Origin: Mariniblastus fucicola | GTDB taxonomy: Bacteria > Planctomycetota > Planctomycetia > Pirellulales > Pirellulaceae | DNA: 64,000 nt | Direction of reading: 5' to 3' | Assembly: GCF_008087665.1 (NCBI RefSeq) | Contig: NZ_CP042912.1 | Span: 6,448,001 to 6,512,000 of the forward strand | Shown: piece after piece, positions 30,169-39,590 of the stretch | Layout of the letters: each line of letters opens with the position of its first letter | Position numbering within the stretch: the stretch's first letter is position 1 | The notes under the pieces: generated by a model | Databases searched by the model: none | Told to the model about the DNA's origin: nothing | Seen by the model: only the letters and a program-made list of their open reading frames with translations | Program-made: the position numbers and the translations under genes

Positions 30169-30828
30169 ATGTCAGATCAGCATACCGATCCAGACAATCT
30201 CGATCACGCCGATCATTCCAATGAAGATGCCAGGTCGTTCCAGCGACTGATCGCCCGGGCCAAACACGGCGATGACCAAGCCCTTTCCGACCTTTGGAAT
30301 CAGTGTCGTGGCTATCTTCTGTCCATCGCCAATCGGGATCTTCAGCCGCCTGAATTGCAAAAGTTCGGTGCCTCCGATGTCGTCCAGCAATCGATGCTGA
30401 TCGCCAACGAAAAACTGCCCCAGTTCAGTGGCTCGACTCAGGGCCAATTCTTTGCGTGGATGAAACAGGTGGTGCTCAACGAATGTCGCACCCGTCGAAA
30501 ATCGCTGCGAACTCGAAAGCGCGAAGTCAACCGTGAGCGATCAACGACTGCCGGCTCGAAAGAGGTCCCAGGTTTTCGACAGATCACCGATCCGTACCTC
30601 ACACCGGGAACTCGCGCCGTCAGCGACGAACAGACTCAATTGATTCGCGTCGCGATGAGCCGCCTCGACACGATCGACCAAACGGTCATCAGGCTTCGCA
30701 ACTGGGAAGACCAGTCCTTCGAATCCATTGGCAAGCAAATTGGAAAAAGCGCCGAAGCGTCACGGAAAGTTTGGGCGCGAGCGATCGTAAAACTCGAGCG
30801 GGCACTCAAGGAGATGAACGCGATCTGA
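30169..30828 (+). CDS. ECF-type RNA polymerase sigma factor
   Basis: 219 residues from the ATG at 30169 (AGGAT upstream; an in-frame ATG at 30124 is possible). Region 2 is visible (GASDVVQQSMLIANEKLPQF; FFAWMKQVVLNECRTRRK) and region 4 near the end (IRVAMSRLDTIDQTVIRLRN; FESIGKQIGKSAEASRKVWA). This form, with DVVQ and the RKSLRTRKR linker, is typical of the expanded planctomycete ECF groups next to kinases. The stop overlaps the start of the kinase gene by one base (TGATG), implying coupled translation. Likely controlled by the kinase rather than an anti-sigma factor. Confidence 0.9.
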   Translation: MSDQHTDPDNLDHADHSNEDARSFQRLIARAKHGDDQALSDLWNQCRGYLLSIANRDLQPPELQKFGASDVVQQSMLIANEKLPQFSGSTQGQFFAWMKQVVLNECRTRRKSLRTRKREVNRERSTTAGSKEVPGFRQITDPYLTPGTRAVSDEQTQLIRVAMSRLDTIDQTVIRLRNWEDQSFESIGKQIGKSAEASRKVWARAIVKLERALKEMNAI

Positions 30829-33692
30829 TGAACGAAGACCTCGGCAACAACCCAAATCGTTTTCAGGATGCAAACGAACTGTCGCTGGAAGACGATTCAT
30901 ACCTCGACGATCAGCGCGTTGACGAACTGGTTCGACTGCACGAACAGGTCGCCGATGGCAACGTGGATTCAGGAGAGCAATCCGGATCCGCGCGGAGGCT
31001 GATCGAGATGCTGGCCACGATGAAACCGGTGACTCAGGGCGACACCACGCGGTTCATCAAAAGCCTGCTCGACACGCCAGTGATCGGAACTGAAACTGAG
31101 TCCGAAGACGAACAGCTTCCCCGCAAGATCGGTCGCTTCGAAATCAAATCGGTCTTGGGCCATGGAGGATTTGGGATCGTGTTTTTGGTCAACGACCCGA
31201 AACTCAATCGAGCAGTTGCCTTAAAGACGCCTCGACTCGCCGCAATTCTCGACGACCAGGGCCGCGAACGGTTTGCCCGCGAAGGACGTTCACTGGCGGC
31301 ACTCAATCACCCCAACATCGTGCCAGTTTTCGAAGTCGGAAATGACGGACCGGTTGCCTGGATCGCTTCCGAGTTCATTCGCGGCACCAACCTTTCGCTA
31401 CAGGTTTCCAACGCAGGCGTTTACGTACCGCTGGCCGCAGCAGAAACCGTTTCGACGCTCGCCGCCGCCGTCCAGCACGCACATGGCCGCGGGATAATTC
31501 ACCGTGACATCAAACCGTCAAACGTTCTGATCGATGAAGACAATAATTCGGTCCTGCTAACCGATTTCGGTCTGGCTCGCGACATCGTCAACGAAGACCA
31601 ATCGATAACCCAATCTGGCAGCGTGATCGGAACGCCCGCATTCGCTGCTCCGGAACAATTGCGAGGCGAAGAAGTCACCGTTGCTTCCGACATCTATTCG
31701 CTCGGCGCGGTGCTCTATTTCCTGTTGACCGGAGAAGCACCATTTTCTTCCGACAGTATCGCTAAAACTATTTTGGAGGTTCAGAATCAACAACCCGTTG
31801 CGCCGGAGAAAACGACTCCTGCAGTTCCGCGTGATCTTTCCGCGATCTGTCTGAAGTGTCTTGAAAAACGGCCCGCCGATCGATATGCAACCGCGCATGA
31901 CTTGCAGAAAGACCTCGAACGATTCTGCAACGGTGCGCCGGTTCGCGCCCGATCACTTCCGGCATGGAGTCGGTTCTTTCGCTGGTGCCTTCGCAACAAA
32001 CTGGTGGCATCGCTGGCATTGATTGCAACTGCGGCTTTGTTGACGACGCTTGTCTCAACGAGCATCAACCTGAACCGCTCGGAGCGTTTGCGCAAGGAGG
32101 CCGTCGATGCGCGGGCTCGTGCGGAATCGAAGGCAAAGCAACTGACCGGCGCGATCGAACGACTGTTCACGGCGATCGTGGAAAGCCCAACTGCGCTTTC
32201 GAACTCGGCGCCGCTGCGAGAAAAATTGCTGCAGGAAACCGACGCGCTCTACCAGCAAGTTCTGGCCGACGATCCCGGTGACGATCACTCCCAGGTTGAG
32301 CAAACTCGGGCCATCTTCCGGCTGGCGTTGCTCAAGCAAGCGATCGGCGATACGAAAAAGGCTTTGGAACTGGCCACGTTTTGCCGGGAAAAAGCCGACC
32401 AATTTCGCCCTGCCGGATTAATCGAGGACAGTGAGTTTCTCGAATGGAGGGTCTTTGAAGCCGAACGCTTGCGAGAGCTTGGACGTCTGGACGAAGCCGA
32501 TGAAAAGTTCGTCGAATCGCTGTTGGCGGTGGGAGTTGCGATCGATGAAGGAGATTTCGATCAAGCCGTGGCGATGTGTGAAGCCAATCCAACGCTTCGC
32601 CAGTACATCGCCGTCGCGATCTCCAAACGTGCCAGCGCGATGACGGAATCGGGCAGCCTGGAAACTGCTGACCAGCTATCCCAAGCTGCTCTTTCGATCT
32701 GGAGCGACCTGGACGCCGAAATCGAATCATCCAACTTGCCAGACGATGCTGATCACGAAAACGTTCTCTCACCGGCGGTGAACCATGCGTACTACAAAGC
32801 CACTTGTCTGGCGATTCGCAGCAACGTGCTTCGCCAAAAAGGTCAGTTCAAAGACGCCGAAATGTTCTCTACCAAGGCGGTTGGATTATGGCGCGGTCTA
32901 GCCGCCAATGCGTTGACCAATCAGTTGGAACCGAAGCGAATGCTGGTGGAAAGTCTGAGCCAACTCGGAATCATCGTTGCCGAACAGCAGCGACTCGACG
33001 AAGCCCGCGACCATTATCACGATGCAATGTCGATCGCGGAAGAGTTGGTCATGGAAGAACCGGATGTCCCACGCCATGGTCAGTTGCTGACGAGCGTTAG
33101 GTATTCGCTGGGCGTGACGGAAATGCTTTTGGAAAATTTTGAGGTGGCCGAGAAACTGATTCTCGACAACATCGAACGAATGGAGCAGTTGAAAGAGCAG
33201 TCGACCGAATTTCAACCGCATCTAAATCGCAGCATGGCCAACCATTTCAATTTGCTGTGCGTCATCCGTCAGCGATCCGAGGAATCGCCTGAGTTGGTTC
33301 GGGAAGCCATCGAGTCGGCGGTTGATCTGCATCGGCAGACGATCGAGAAACGTCCTGACCTGGTAGGTGCCCATCTCGATCTCTCCCAGGCACTGAACAA
33401 TCTGGCCGAATCGTTTGCTGATTCGGAAGAATTGGGATCGGCGATTGAGTCGACGTTGGACTCGATCGAGCACTGCGAAGCCATTCGAAAAGTTCGACCG
33501 GAGTGGCCGATCAACTTGCATCATCTCGGCGCAACGCAGCATGCTTTGGCGACACTCTACTTTGAAAATGAACAGCACGAACTTGCGCTGAAGCATTGCG
33601 ATTTGGCCGAAGAGTTGCTGCCGCTGGAACAGGTTTCCGAAGTTGAACAGCTGCGAGCAAAGATCAAAAAAGCCCGCGAAATGCAGGACTAA
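30828..33692 (+). CDS. Transmembrane Ser/Thr protein kinase with TPR region
   Basis: 954 residues; ATG at 30828 shares a base with the sigma-factor stop, with AAGGAG upstream. An acidic N-terminal 100 residues precede the kinase domain. Gly loop LGHGGFGIVF, Lys133 (VALKTP), catalytic loop HRDIKPSN (Asp227), DFG (246-248) and APEQ are all intact, so it should be active. One membrane helix spans about 391-413 (LVASLALIATAALLTTLVST). The following 540 residues are TPR-like helices facing outside the cytoplasm. Inferred role: sense an envelope signal and control the partner sigma factor. Confidence 0.93.
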   Translation: MNEDLGNNPNRFQDANELSLEDDSYLDDQRVDELVRLHEQVADGNVDSGEQSGSARRLIEMLATMKPVTQGDTTRFIKSLLDTPVIGTETESEDEQLPRKIGRFEIKSVLGHGGFGIVFLVNDPKLNRAVALKTPRLAAILDDQGRERFAREGRSLAALNHPNIVPVFEVGNDGPVAWIASEFIRGTNLSLQVSNAGVYVPLAAAETVSTLAAAVQHAHGRGIIHRDIKPSNVLIDEDNNSVLLTDFGLARDIVNEDQSITQSGSVIGTPAFAAPEQLRGEEVTVASDIYSLGAVLYFLLTGEAPFSSDSIAKTILEVQNQQPVAPEKTTPAVPRDLSAICLKCLEKRPADRYATAHDLQKDLERFCNGAPVRARSLPAWSRFFRWCLRNKLVASLALIATAALLTTLVSTSINLNRSERLRKEAVDARARAESKAKQLTGAIERLFTAIVESPTALSNSAPLREKLLQETDALYQQVLADDPGDDHSQVEQTRAIFRLALLKQAIGDTKKALELATFCREKADQFRPAGLIEDSEFLEWRVFEAERLRELGRLDEADEKFVESLLAVGVAIDEGDFDQAVAMCEANPTLRQYIAVAISKRASAMTESGSLETADQLSQAALSIWSDLDAEIESSNLPDDADHENVLSPAVNHAYYKATCLAIRSNVLRQKGQFKDAEMFSTKAVGLWRGLAANALTNQLEPKRMLVESLSQLGIIVAEQQRLDEARDHYHDAMSIAEELVMEEPDVPRHGQLLTSVRYSLGVTEMLLENFEVAEKLILDNIERMEQLKEQSTEFQPHLNRSMANHFNLLCVIRQRSEESPELVREAIESAVDLHRQTIEKRPDLVGAHLDLSQALNNLAESFADSEELGSAIESTLDSIEHCEAIRKVRPEWPINLHHLGATQHALATLYFENEQHELALKHCDLAEELLPLEQVSEVEQLRAKIKKAREMQD

Positions 33693-33776
33693 ATCGAATT
33701 CGTCGGAATTGTCGTCCGCTTTCGATCGAAATCGACACTGCTGCCTGAGCACTTTTCTTTAACGCCAGGAGCAACC

Positions 33777-34748
33777 ATGTTTCAGACTCAACGACTGACC
33801 GTTTTATCCATCGCTTTCTGCCTTGGCGTTTGTTTGGCTCTTTTTCCGACACCTGCTTTCGCCGACGTCGTTCATAGCATCGGCGTTCAGGGAACCGGAT
33901 CGGGAAACGGCACTCTGCCCTATTCGGAATCGATTGACGTGTTGGCAGGAGGTACGCTTACCGGCAACGGTTCAGGCGATGGGAATGGAGTGACGACCGG
34001 TTCTTCTTTCGGTCAAATCTTTGCTCCAAACTCAGGCGGCCAATTGGCCTCATTGTCGAATTCCGTGTTCAGCGATCGAGCCGGAAGTTTTGTACCAAAC
34101 GCAGTTGCGGGATCGGCAGTCGTGTATGGCGATGACATTTTTCTGACCGGTAGCGGAACTCTGCCTTCTTCGATTCGAGTCCACTTTGCGGCCAGTGGAA
34201 GCCTGAACACTTCTTCCATAAGCACATCTAGTCCATTTTCGACCAGCCGTGCATTGTTCTATGCGCGAGGGACAAGTTTTGCAGGATTTTTCTCGAATAT
34301 GGAGACCGATAATCTTGCGGGACAAGAAAACCCGGACCTCGACGCGCAGCTCGCATTTCTGGATTACAGGCAAAGCTTCGACGACTTCCCGGACGAGCAA
34401 TCGTTAAAGACTGTTTCCGAATCGTGGTCCAGCCTGTCTGACGACGGTAGCACTTTCAATGGTACTTTCTCTCACGATGTAAGTTACGACAATGCGATCG
34501 GCGGCTATGACTTCGAGGTGGTGTTCGCTGCAATTTCACGTGCTGGTGACAGCATCGCAAGTACGTCTGTTGCGATTGATCTGGTGGGAGTTACCGACAC
34601 ATCGAACAACGTGATTTCTGATTTCGACGTTTCGTTTGCATCGGGAAGACTGTCTGCCGTTCCAGAGCCGAGTACCGGTTTGCTGTGCGTCGTTTTGTTG
34701 GGCGCGGCGTTGTGCCGGCGGAAACGAAGCGTGCTAAAGGTGGCATAG
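33777..34748 (+). CDS. Exported PEP-CTERM sorting-domain protein
   Basis: 323 residues. An N-terminal signal peptide (FLSIAFCLG-like segment ending FAD-V) is followed by a Gly/Ser/Thr-rich, low-Cys mature region of predicted beta structure. The C-terminus is a typical PEP-CTERM tail: VPEPST, hydrophobic helix GLLCVVLLGAALC, then basic RRKR. Such tails target proteins to exosortase systems. The family of the main domain is unrecognised. The last codons and TAG stop (GTG GCA TAG) are supplied by the family-B repeat that begins at 34739. Confidence 0.85.
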   Translation: MFQTQRLTVLSIAFCLGVCLALFPTPAFADVVHSIGVQGTGSGNGTLPYSESIDVLAGGTLTGNGSGDGNGVTTGSSFGQIFAPNSGGQLASLSNSVFSDRAGSFVPNAVAGSAVVYGDDIFLTGSGTLPSSIRVHFAASGSLNTSSISTSSPFSTSRALFYARGTSFAGFFSNMETDNLAGQENPDLDAQLAFLDYRQSFDDFPDEQSLKTVSESWSSLSDDGSTFNGTFSHDVSYDNAIGGYDFEVVFAAISRAGDSIASTSVAIDLVGVTDTSNNVISDFDVSFASGRLSAVPEPSTGLLCVVLLGAALCRRKRSVLKVA

Positions 34749-34888
34749 GCTTCCAGCCTGTGAATTGTATGGATAGGGTTGGGAAGCGTGCCGAATAGAA
34801 AACGTGCCGGGATTGTGAAGTGTTATAGAAATAGAGTTCGTCTGGTCGATGCAATCATGATGCTCACAGGCTGGAAGCCTATGCCACC
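34739..34888. repeat. Family-B inverted-repeat element
   Basis: Arms GGTGGCATAGGCTTCCAGCC at 34739 onward and its inverse ending at 34888 enclose about 100 bases. The same arms occur at 59826-59959. The left arm contains the stop codon of the PEP-CTERM gene. Confidence 0.85.
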
Positions 34889-34918
34889 GTGTTGAACCAG
34901 TTGCTCAGATGTCAGGTT

Positions 34919-34995
34919 CGTTTAACGGCAAGCCGCAGGCGACGACTTCGTTTCGAAGCGCCAAATCGCATTCGCCTACGGCTTGCCGTTAAACG
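34919..34995. repeat. Family-C inverted repeat at TatD 3' end
   Basis: 24-base arms (CGTTTAACGGCAAGCCG at 34919; its inverse ends at 34995) with one mismatch and a 29-base spacer. The right arm supplies the TAA stop codon of the minus-strand TatD gene (34991-34989). It could also act as a terminator hairpin, though no T tract is present. Confidence 0.8.
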
Positions 34996-35789
34996 ATTGC
35001 CTCTCTGGTTTTCCCAAACCACCATCGATTCGTATTGGCAACCAGCTGTTCCGGCTCGATGTCCAGCAACTCGGCCAGACGCTCACTGATCCGTGCGAGG
35101 TTTGCTGGATGATTCGCGGTATCATCACCAAACGGTCTGAACTTCTCCGGCGGCAGCATATCCGGCGCATCAGTTTCCACCAGAATTCGATCCTGGGGGA
35201 TCGAACGAAACACCTCGACTACTTTCTCTTTCTTCTCATGCAGAAAGTAGCCCGAGAAAGAAAACCACGCTCCAAGTTCGACGAACTTCTTTGCCGTCTC
35301 CTCCGAACCACCGAAGGAGTGCATTAAAAATCGCGGCAGGACGTCGTGCGAAGTCAGCTCTTTCAACAGCGGTCCCCACGCCCTCAAGCAATGAATCGTG
35401 CACGGCCGATCAAGTTCCACCGCAAGATCCAGCTGGTTTCGAAATACGATCAGCTGGTCCTCGATATCGTGACCTTCGATCCAGCGGTCGAGTCCAATCT
35501 CACCAACGCCAGCGTCAGGAAAGCGATCAAGAAAACCGCGAAGTGATTCCAGCCAGCTCTCCGCCCTGCCCTGCACTTTCCAGGGATGCACTCCGAAAGA
35601 AGGACGTACAAATTCCGGCCACGTTTCGGCCAGCTTTGCCACGGCCGACCAGTCGGATTCTTCGGTGCCGTTGACCACGCACGAGCTGACTCCAACGTCA
35701 CGCATTACGGAAACAATTTCGCGGCGATGTCCGTCAAAACGCGCGTCCTGCAAATGATTATGCGAGTCAATCACGATAGAATCGTCCAA
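34989..35789 (-). CDS. TatD-family metal-dependent hydrolase
   Basis: 266 residues with a TTG start; a GTG at 35774 would give the compact start V-I-D-S-H-N-H-L common in the family. Metal ligands follow the TatD pattern: HNH near the N-terminus, Glu in GVGEIGLD, His in IHCLRAW and LMHSFGG, Asp in ETDAPD. TatD enzymes are cytoplasmic Mg2+-dependent DNases. The gene is 16 bases downstream of the DUF1080 gene on the same strand. Its stop codon lies in a family-C repeat. Confidence 0.87.
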   Translation of the reverse strand: MDDSIVIDSHNHLQDARFDGHRREIVSVMRDVGVSSCVVNGTEESDWSAVAKLAETWPEFVRPSFGVHPWKVQGRAESWLESLRGFLDRFPDAGVGEIGLDRWIEGHDIEDQLIVFRNQLDLAVELDRPCTIHCLRAWGPLLKELTSHDVLPRFLMHSFGGSEETAKKFVELGAWFSFSGYFLHEKKEKVVEVFRSIPQDRILVETDAPDMLPPEKFRPFGDDTANHPANLARISERLAELLDIEPEQLVANTNRWWFGKTREAIV

Positions 35790-35805
35790 CGATACGTGCC
35801 ACGAT

Positions 35806-36546
35806 CTATTTCAAGTCCAGCGGCTTGACTCGTACCTTGCGAAATGCCACTGGACCATGGTCGAGCTGCAGGAAAATCGGTGCCTTGGCAACCTCCGGTT
35901 TGGGACTGGAAGCGTTACCCGTTGGCGATTCCAAATCGACGTCGGCCTGAATCGTTTCGCCATTGAGAGATACATAGACGAACTTCGCGTTCTCTGTTTT
36001 CTCGCCTGCTTTGTCAAAGCGAGGAGCCTTGAAAACGATTTTCAACGTCTGCCATTGCCCAGCTGGCTTCGCAGCGTTGGTCATTGGCGGCACTCCCTCA
36101 TCAATGTATTTCAATCCGCCACCGTTTTTGAAAACCCAGTGTGGATAGACCCCGCCACATTCTTTGGCGTTCGGTTTTTCCTTGTGGCTGCTGTCGTAGA
36201 GCTGAATCTCGTATCTCTGTTGAAGCTTGACACCTGAATTGCTTCCTTTGCCGATCAGAAACTCAAGCTGCAACTCACAGTCGCCGAACTCCTGCGTGCT
36301 GTTGAGATTGCTGCGACCGAAAGCCATCTTCGAAGTCACGGCAATGACGCCTTTTCCTTCAACAGGCGTCAGGCCTTTCGAATCTTCAGCCAGTTTCACA
36401 TCGCCACAGAGAGCCAGTTTTTCGTTTACGTCAGCAAAACCGACCGGGCCACTTGCATCAACCAAATCGACCCATTGAGTCGCGGCGTGTAGATGGCCTT
36501 GTGTGAGAAACAGCAAGCAGAGGAAAACCAGCGATCGAATGGTCAT
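35806..36546 (-). CDS. Exported DUF1080 (3-keto-disaccharide hydrolase-like) protein
   Basis: 246 residues from the ATG at 36546, giving a clean signal peptide (TIRSLVFLCLLFLTQGHLHA). The mature part is a concanavalin-like beta sandwich of the DUF1080 family: FGDCELQLEFLIGKGSNSGV, LQQRYEIQLYDS, AKECGGVYPHWV, GQWQTLKIVFKAPRF. Some members cleave 3-keto-glycosides made by Gfo/Idh/MocA oxidoreductases. This fits the planctomycete setting, though the window's oxidoreductase gene is 31 kb away. Probably co-transcribed with tatD. Confidence 0.88.
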   Translation of the reverse strand: MTIRSLVFLCLLFLTQGHLHAATQWVDLVDASGPVGFADVNEKLALCGDVKLAEDSKGLTPVEGKGVIAVTSKMAFGRSNLNSTQEFGDCELQLEFLIGKGSNSGVKLQQRYEIQLYDSSHKEKPNAKECGGVYPHWVFKNGGGLKYIDEGVPPMTNAAKPAGQWQTLKIVFKAPRFDKAGEKTENAKFVYVSLNGETIQADVDLESPTGNASSPKPEVAKAPIFLQLDHGPVAFRKVRVKPLDLK

Positions 36547-36686
36547 AGTGAAAGTCACTTGTTGTACGTCAGACAAAAAATATGATTCGTCGACGCCTTA
36601 ACTTCGCAGAACGCCAATTCACGTGACCATTGTAGTTTCCACCGCGCGGCCCAAACAAGTAGCAACCGTTAGCACGCCGATGTTGG

Positions 36687-37787
36687 CTACGACTCCTTCA
36701 TAATCTTTCTCAGGTGTGGCTGGATCACCTTTGCAACGGCTTTCACAACCGGCACCGCCACGCTGTTTCCAAATTGCCGATAGGCCTGCGTGTCGGAAAC
36801 AGGAATCTGCCAATCGTCCGGGAAACCCATCAATCGGGCACACTCGCGCGGCGTGAGACGGCGAGGATTGCTGCGCGGTCCGCGGCTGACCAGAATTTCG
36901 CTGCCGTCTTTGTAGTAACGAGCCGAAAGTGTGCGAGCCGTATCGTTCGGTGTCACCAATCCAAAACCAAATCCGTTTCCTTTGGCTTTGTGCTTCGCGG
37001 CGTAGGCCTGCAGGTAGTCCCAAAGTTTGTCGGAAAGCGTGTACTTTGGGTTCACCTTGGCTTTGGCTCCAATCGTGTAGGGTTCTTCTGCGATCTCCGT
37101 TCCGTTTTGAGGATGCAGGATGGAACTCAGTTTATGATTCGGTTCCGGGAGTTTCATTTTGCTCCAAGAGAACTTCGTTGGCTCACGAAAGCCGACGATG
37201 AAGATCCGTTCGCGATGCTGCGGCAGGAAATGTTTTGCGTCGATGACTTTGTAGTGGACCTCATAGCCCAATTCGTCTTGCAAGGTCTCGCGGATGACTT
37301 TGAAAGTTTCGCCCTGTCGATGGCTGAGCAGGTTTTTGACATTCTCGAGAACAAACGCCGCCGGACGATGATGAGCAATCACACGAGCGACATCAAAAAA
37401 CAGCGTGCCTTGAGTCTTGCACTGGAAACCATGCGGCTTGCCCAAGGAGTTCTTTTTGGAGACGCCAGCGATCGAAAACGGCTGGCAGGGAAAGCCTCCG
37501 ACGAGCAAGTCAAACGGCGGGATTTCTTTCTCGTGAGCCTCGCGGAGGTCGCCGTGGATCGGATGCTCACCCGGAAAATTGGTGCCGTAGGTTTGCTGGC
37601 TAAAGCGATCCCACTCGCTGGTCCAAACGCAATGGCCGCCGATCGACTCCAGCCCCAAACGCGTCCCGCCGATGCCGGCAAACAGGTCGATCATGCGAAA
37701 GGCCTGTTTGCGGGATCGCGTCTTGCCCGGTCGCCGAGTTTGACGCGTTTGGCGAGTTCGATTTTGCTTTGCCGTTTCGGTTGCCAT
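36687..37787 (-). CDS. DNA (cytosine-5) methyltransferase, Dcm-like, orphan
   Basis: 366 residues. All C5-methylase motifs are present: I ([15 protein letters not shown], from 33), IV with the catalytic Cys101 (GGFPCQPFS), VI (LENV, 148-151), VIII (QHRERIF, 190-196), and the C-terminal GNSVAVPVV. The target-recognition region lies between about 210 and 300. An Arg/Lys-rich N-terminal tail ([17 protein letters not shown]) is unusual. No restriction endonuclease or Vsr gene is adjacent, so it looks like an orphan, regulatory or anti-restriction methylase. The recognition sequence cannot be read reliably. Confidence 0.93.
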   Translation of the reverse strand: MATETAKQNRTRQTRQTRRPGKTRSRKQAFRMIDLFAGIGGTRLGLESIGGHCVWTSEWDRFSQQTYGTNFPGEHPIHGDLREAHEKEIPPFDLLVGGFPCQPFSIAGVSKKNSLGKPHGFQCKTQGTLFFDVARVIAHHRPAAFVLENVKNLLSHRQGETFKVIRETLQDELGYEVHYKVIDAKHFLPQHRERIFIVGFREPTKFSWSKMKLPEPNHKLSSILHPQNGTEIAEEPYTIGAKAKVNPKYTLSDKLWDYLQAYAAKHKAKGNGFGFGLVTPNDTARTLSARYYKDGSEILVSRGPRSNPRRLTPRECARLMGFPDDWQIPVSDTQAYRQFGNSVAVPVVKAVAKVIQPHLRKIMKES

Positions 37788-37882
37788 GTTCCCGTCCGTG
37801 AATGATCAAGTACGGGAATCGTACCAGAGTTTAAACGCTCTGCCAGGGTTTGCCTGATCGCTATCGACAACGCAAACGATGA

Positions 37883-39100
37883 CTACCGACTTTTCATCTG
37901 ATACGTTAAATCGATGATGAAGTCCTGTACCTCGTCAGCAACTCGTTCGTTGGCACGCAGGACCAGGACACCGCCGATGCATGTCAATTGACAGTTGCCT
38001 CCACCATTTGCTTCCCATGCGTCACTGCTGACAACGTTAGTGATCGTCGACGTCAGCAACTTCTCCGCCGTCAGGACCGGGACGGGCACTTGCTGAACGA
38101 CAACCTGGTTTTTGGATTTGTCAGATTCTTTTGTTGTTGCTGGTGCTTGAGGAGCCAGGCAAAAGACACCTCCTCCGCCGCCGCCAAAGCCGCCGCCTCC
38201 AACGACAGGAACATTGACAGAGCTGGATATCGGTTTGCCGATCCGATTTGCGTCGGCGACACTGATCAATTGCAGAATTTCCCGCACATCAATCATATGC
38301 CTCGACAAGTAGTCTGGCTCATGCTCATCGTCAGTTGAGATGATTAACAGCACTCCATCCCGAATCGAGTAGGTCGCGTCCACTGGTCTAAGCATCATGC
38401 GAAGTCCATCGGATGTCCGAACCCCCGCCAGGTTGGCAGAAACTTCCGTGTCGGAATCGAGAATCCCTTCGAGATTCTGATCAACGACAATGTTCACACC
38501 AAGGTCTCCTGAAAGTTGAGCGACCACGTCGCCAAACGGTTCGGACTCGTAAATCATATCACTCGGCGTCTTCAGCTTTTCACGAATTCGATTGTTCGAC
38601 ATCGTCCGTTCTGAAGGCTTGACGGCTGGTCTTCGGGGCAAGGCTCTTTTCGATGCGGTCGCCGTCGCCGAATCATCAAAAGGATTTGTTTCCGCACTCG
38701 CAACATCGCCCTGGTTTCCAAATGGATCCGCCTCACCATCTTCCTGCGCGACTGAATTGGACGGTGATCCAAAGCGTGCGTTTTCAGGCCACATGGCCAT
38801 CGTCAAAACGGCAACCAGAAACAAACACGCCGTGGCTAAAGTCATAAATCTCATCATCCACCTCTTTCGATTTGCCAAAGAAACTGATTGGAGATTTTTC
38901 GCCAACACGGCGGCATCTCCGAACTCTTCAACGGCCTTCATCACAGCCGTCTGTCGCTGCATCCCGTTCTGCATCAAGTCCGCAACGCGATTTTCCAAAT
39001 GATCGCGAAGCTCTTCACTGATTTGTGTTCGCTGACGTTCGCTCAGTCCAAGCAACCGACCGACCAGCGAAAGCCATGTATCAAATTCATCGTTCGACAT
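37883..39100 (-). CDS. Permease-prefix-domain membrane protein with secretin-like region
   Basis: 405 residues. Residues 1-75 match the permease prefix (HAAS-type) domain that accompanies PadR regulators (WLSLVGRLLGLSERQRTQIS; EELRDHLENRV; AVEEFGDAAVLAK). One membrane helix follows at about 86-103. The outside part has a Pro/Ser-rich linker, an STN/secretin-N-like fold (VVAQLSGDLGVNIVVDQNLE; DGLRMMLRPVDATYSIRDGV) and a Gly-rich loop. Nine bases separate it from padR upstream. I infer a membrane sensor or envelope protein controlled by PadR; function unknown. Confidence 0.75.
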   Translation of the reverse strand: MSNDEFDTWLSLVGRLLGLSERQRTQISEELRDHLENRVADLMQNGMQRQTAVMKAVEEFGDAAVLAKNLQSVSLANRKRWMMRFMTLATACLFLVAVLTMAMWPENARFGSPSNSVAQEDGEADPFGNQGDVASAETNPFDDSATATASKRALPRRPAVKPSERTMSNNRIREKLKTPSDMIYESEPFGDVVAQLSGDLGVNIVVDQNLEGILDSDTEVSANLAGVRTSDGLRMMLRPVDATYSIRDGVLLIISTDDEHEPDYLSRHMIDVREILQLISVADANRIGKPISSSVNVPVVGGGGFGGGGGGVFCLAPQAPATTKESDKSKNQVVVQQVPVPVLTAEKLLTSTITNVVSSDAWEANGGGNCQLTCIGGVLVLRANERVADEVQDFIIDLTYQMKSR

Positions 39101-39109
39101 GCCGCTTTC

Positions 39110-39493
39110 CTACCCCGGATTCGGTAACGGTTGAATGTATCCCTGCATCAGCTCAGCCATGCACTGCACGTACTGGTTCCATTGATTCGCCTGTTTCGTC
39201 AAACGCTTTCGACCCGCCGCGGTCAGCGAATACCACTTGCGGCGCCGACCCGTCGATTCATCCCAGCGGCTGCGAATAAGTTTCTCACCCTCCAGGCGAT
39301 GCAACAGCGGATACATCGTCCCGGCGGACATGGAGACCTTTTCGCCCGAGGCCTCGCGGATCTGTTTCTGGATCAGATAGCCATATTGATCGCCCTGATC
39401 AAGCACAGCCAGCACCATCAGATCCAAGCTGCCTCGCAGCAGGTCGCTTTCGAATTTGTCGACTTTTTTGGCCATTTCGCTCGTATTTCCCAT
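39110..39493 (-). CDS. PadR-family transcriptional regulator
   Basis: 127 residues. The winged-helix PadR core is clear: LLRGSLDLMVLAVLDQGDQY, GYLIQKQIRE, MSAGTMYPLLHRLEGEKLI, GRRRKWYSLTAAGRKRL. It is the first gene of a two-gene operon with the permease-prefix protein, a standard PadR pairing. A consensus promoter and a perfect 14-base palindrome lie directly upstream, suggesting autorepression relieved by an unknown ligand. The start at 39493 lacks a strong Shine-Dalgarno; ATG at 39475 is an alternative. Confidence 0.92.
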   Translation of the reverse strand: MGNTSEMAKKVDKFESDLLRGSLDLMVLAVLDQGDQYGYLIQKQIREASGEKVSMSAGTMYPLLHRLEGEKLIRSRWDESTGRRRKWYSLTAAGRKRLTKQANQWNQYVQCMAELMQGYIQPLPNPG

Positions 39494-39540
39494 TCGTCGA
39501 CGAGGATTACCTTAAGCACTCGCACGCCAATAGATTGTCA

Positions 39541-39590
39541 TGCGATATATCGCACGACGACACATTAGCAGTTTACCAATCCAGTGTCAA
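39541..39590 (-). promoter_or_regulatory. padR promoter with palindromic operator
   Basis: On the minus strand, -35 TTGACA (39590-39585) and -10 TAATGT (39567-39562) are separated by exactly 17 bases. Directly downstream, over the predicted transcription start, lies the perfect palindrome TGCGATATATCGCA (39541-39554). Its position would block initiation when bound, as expected for a PadR operator. Confidence 0.7.
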
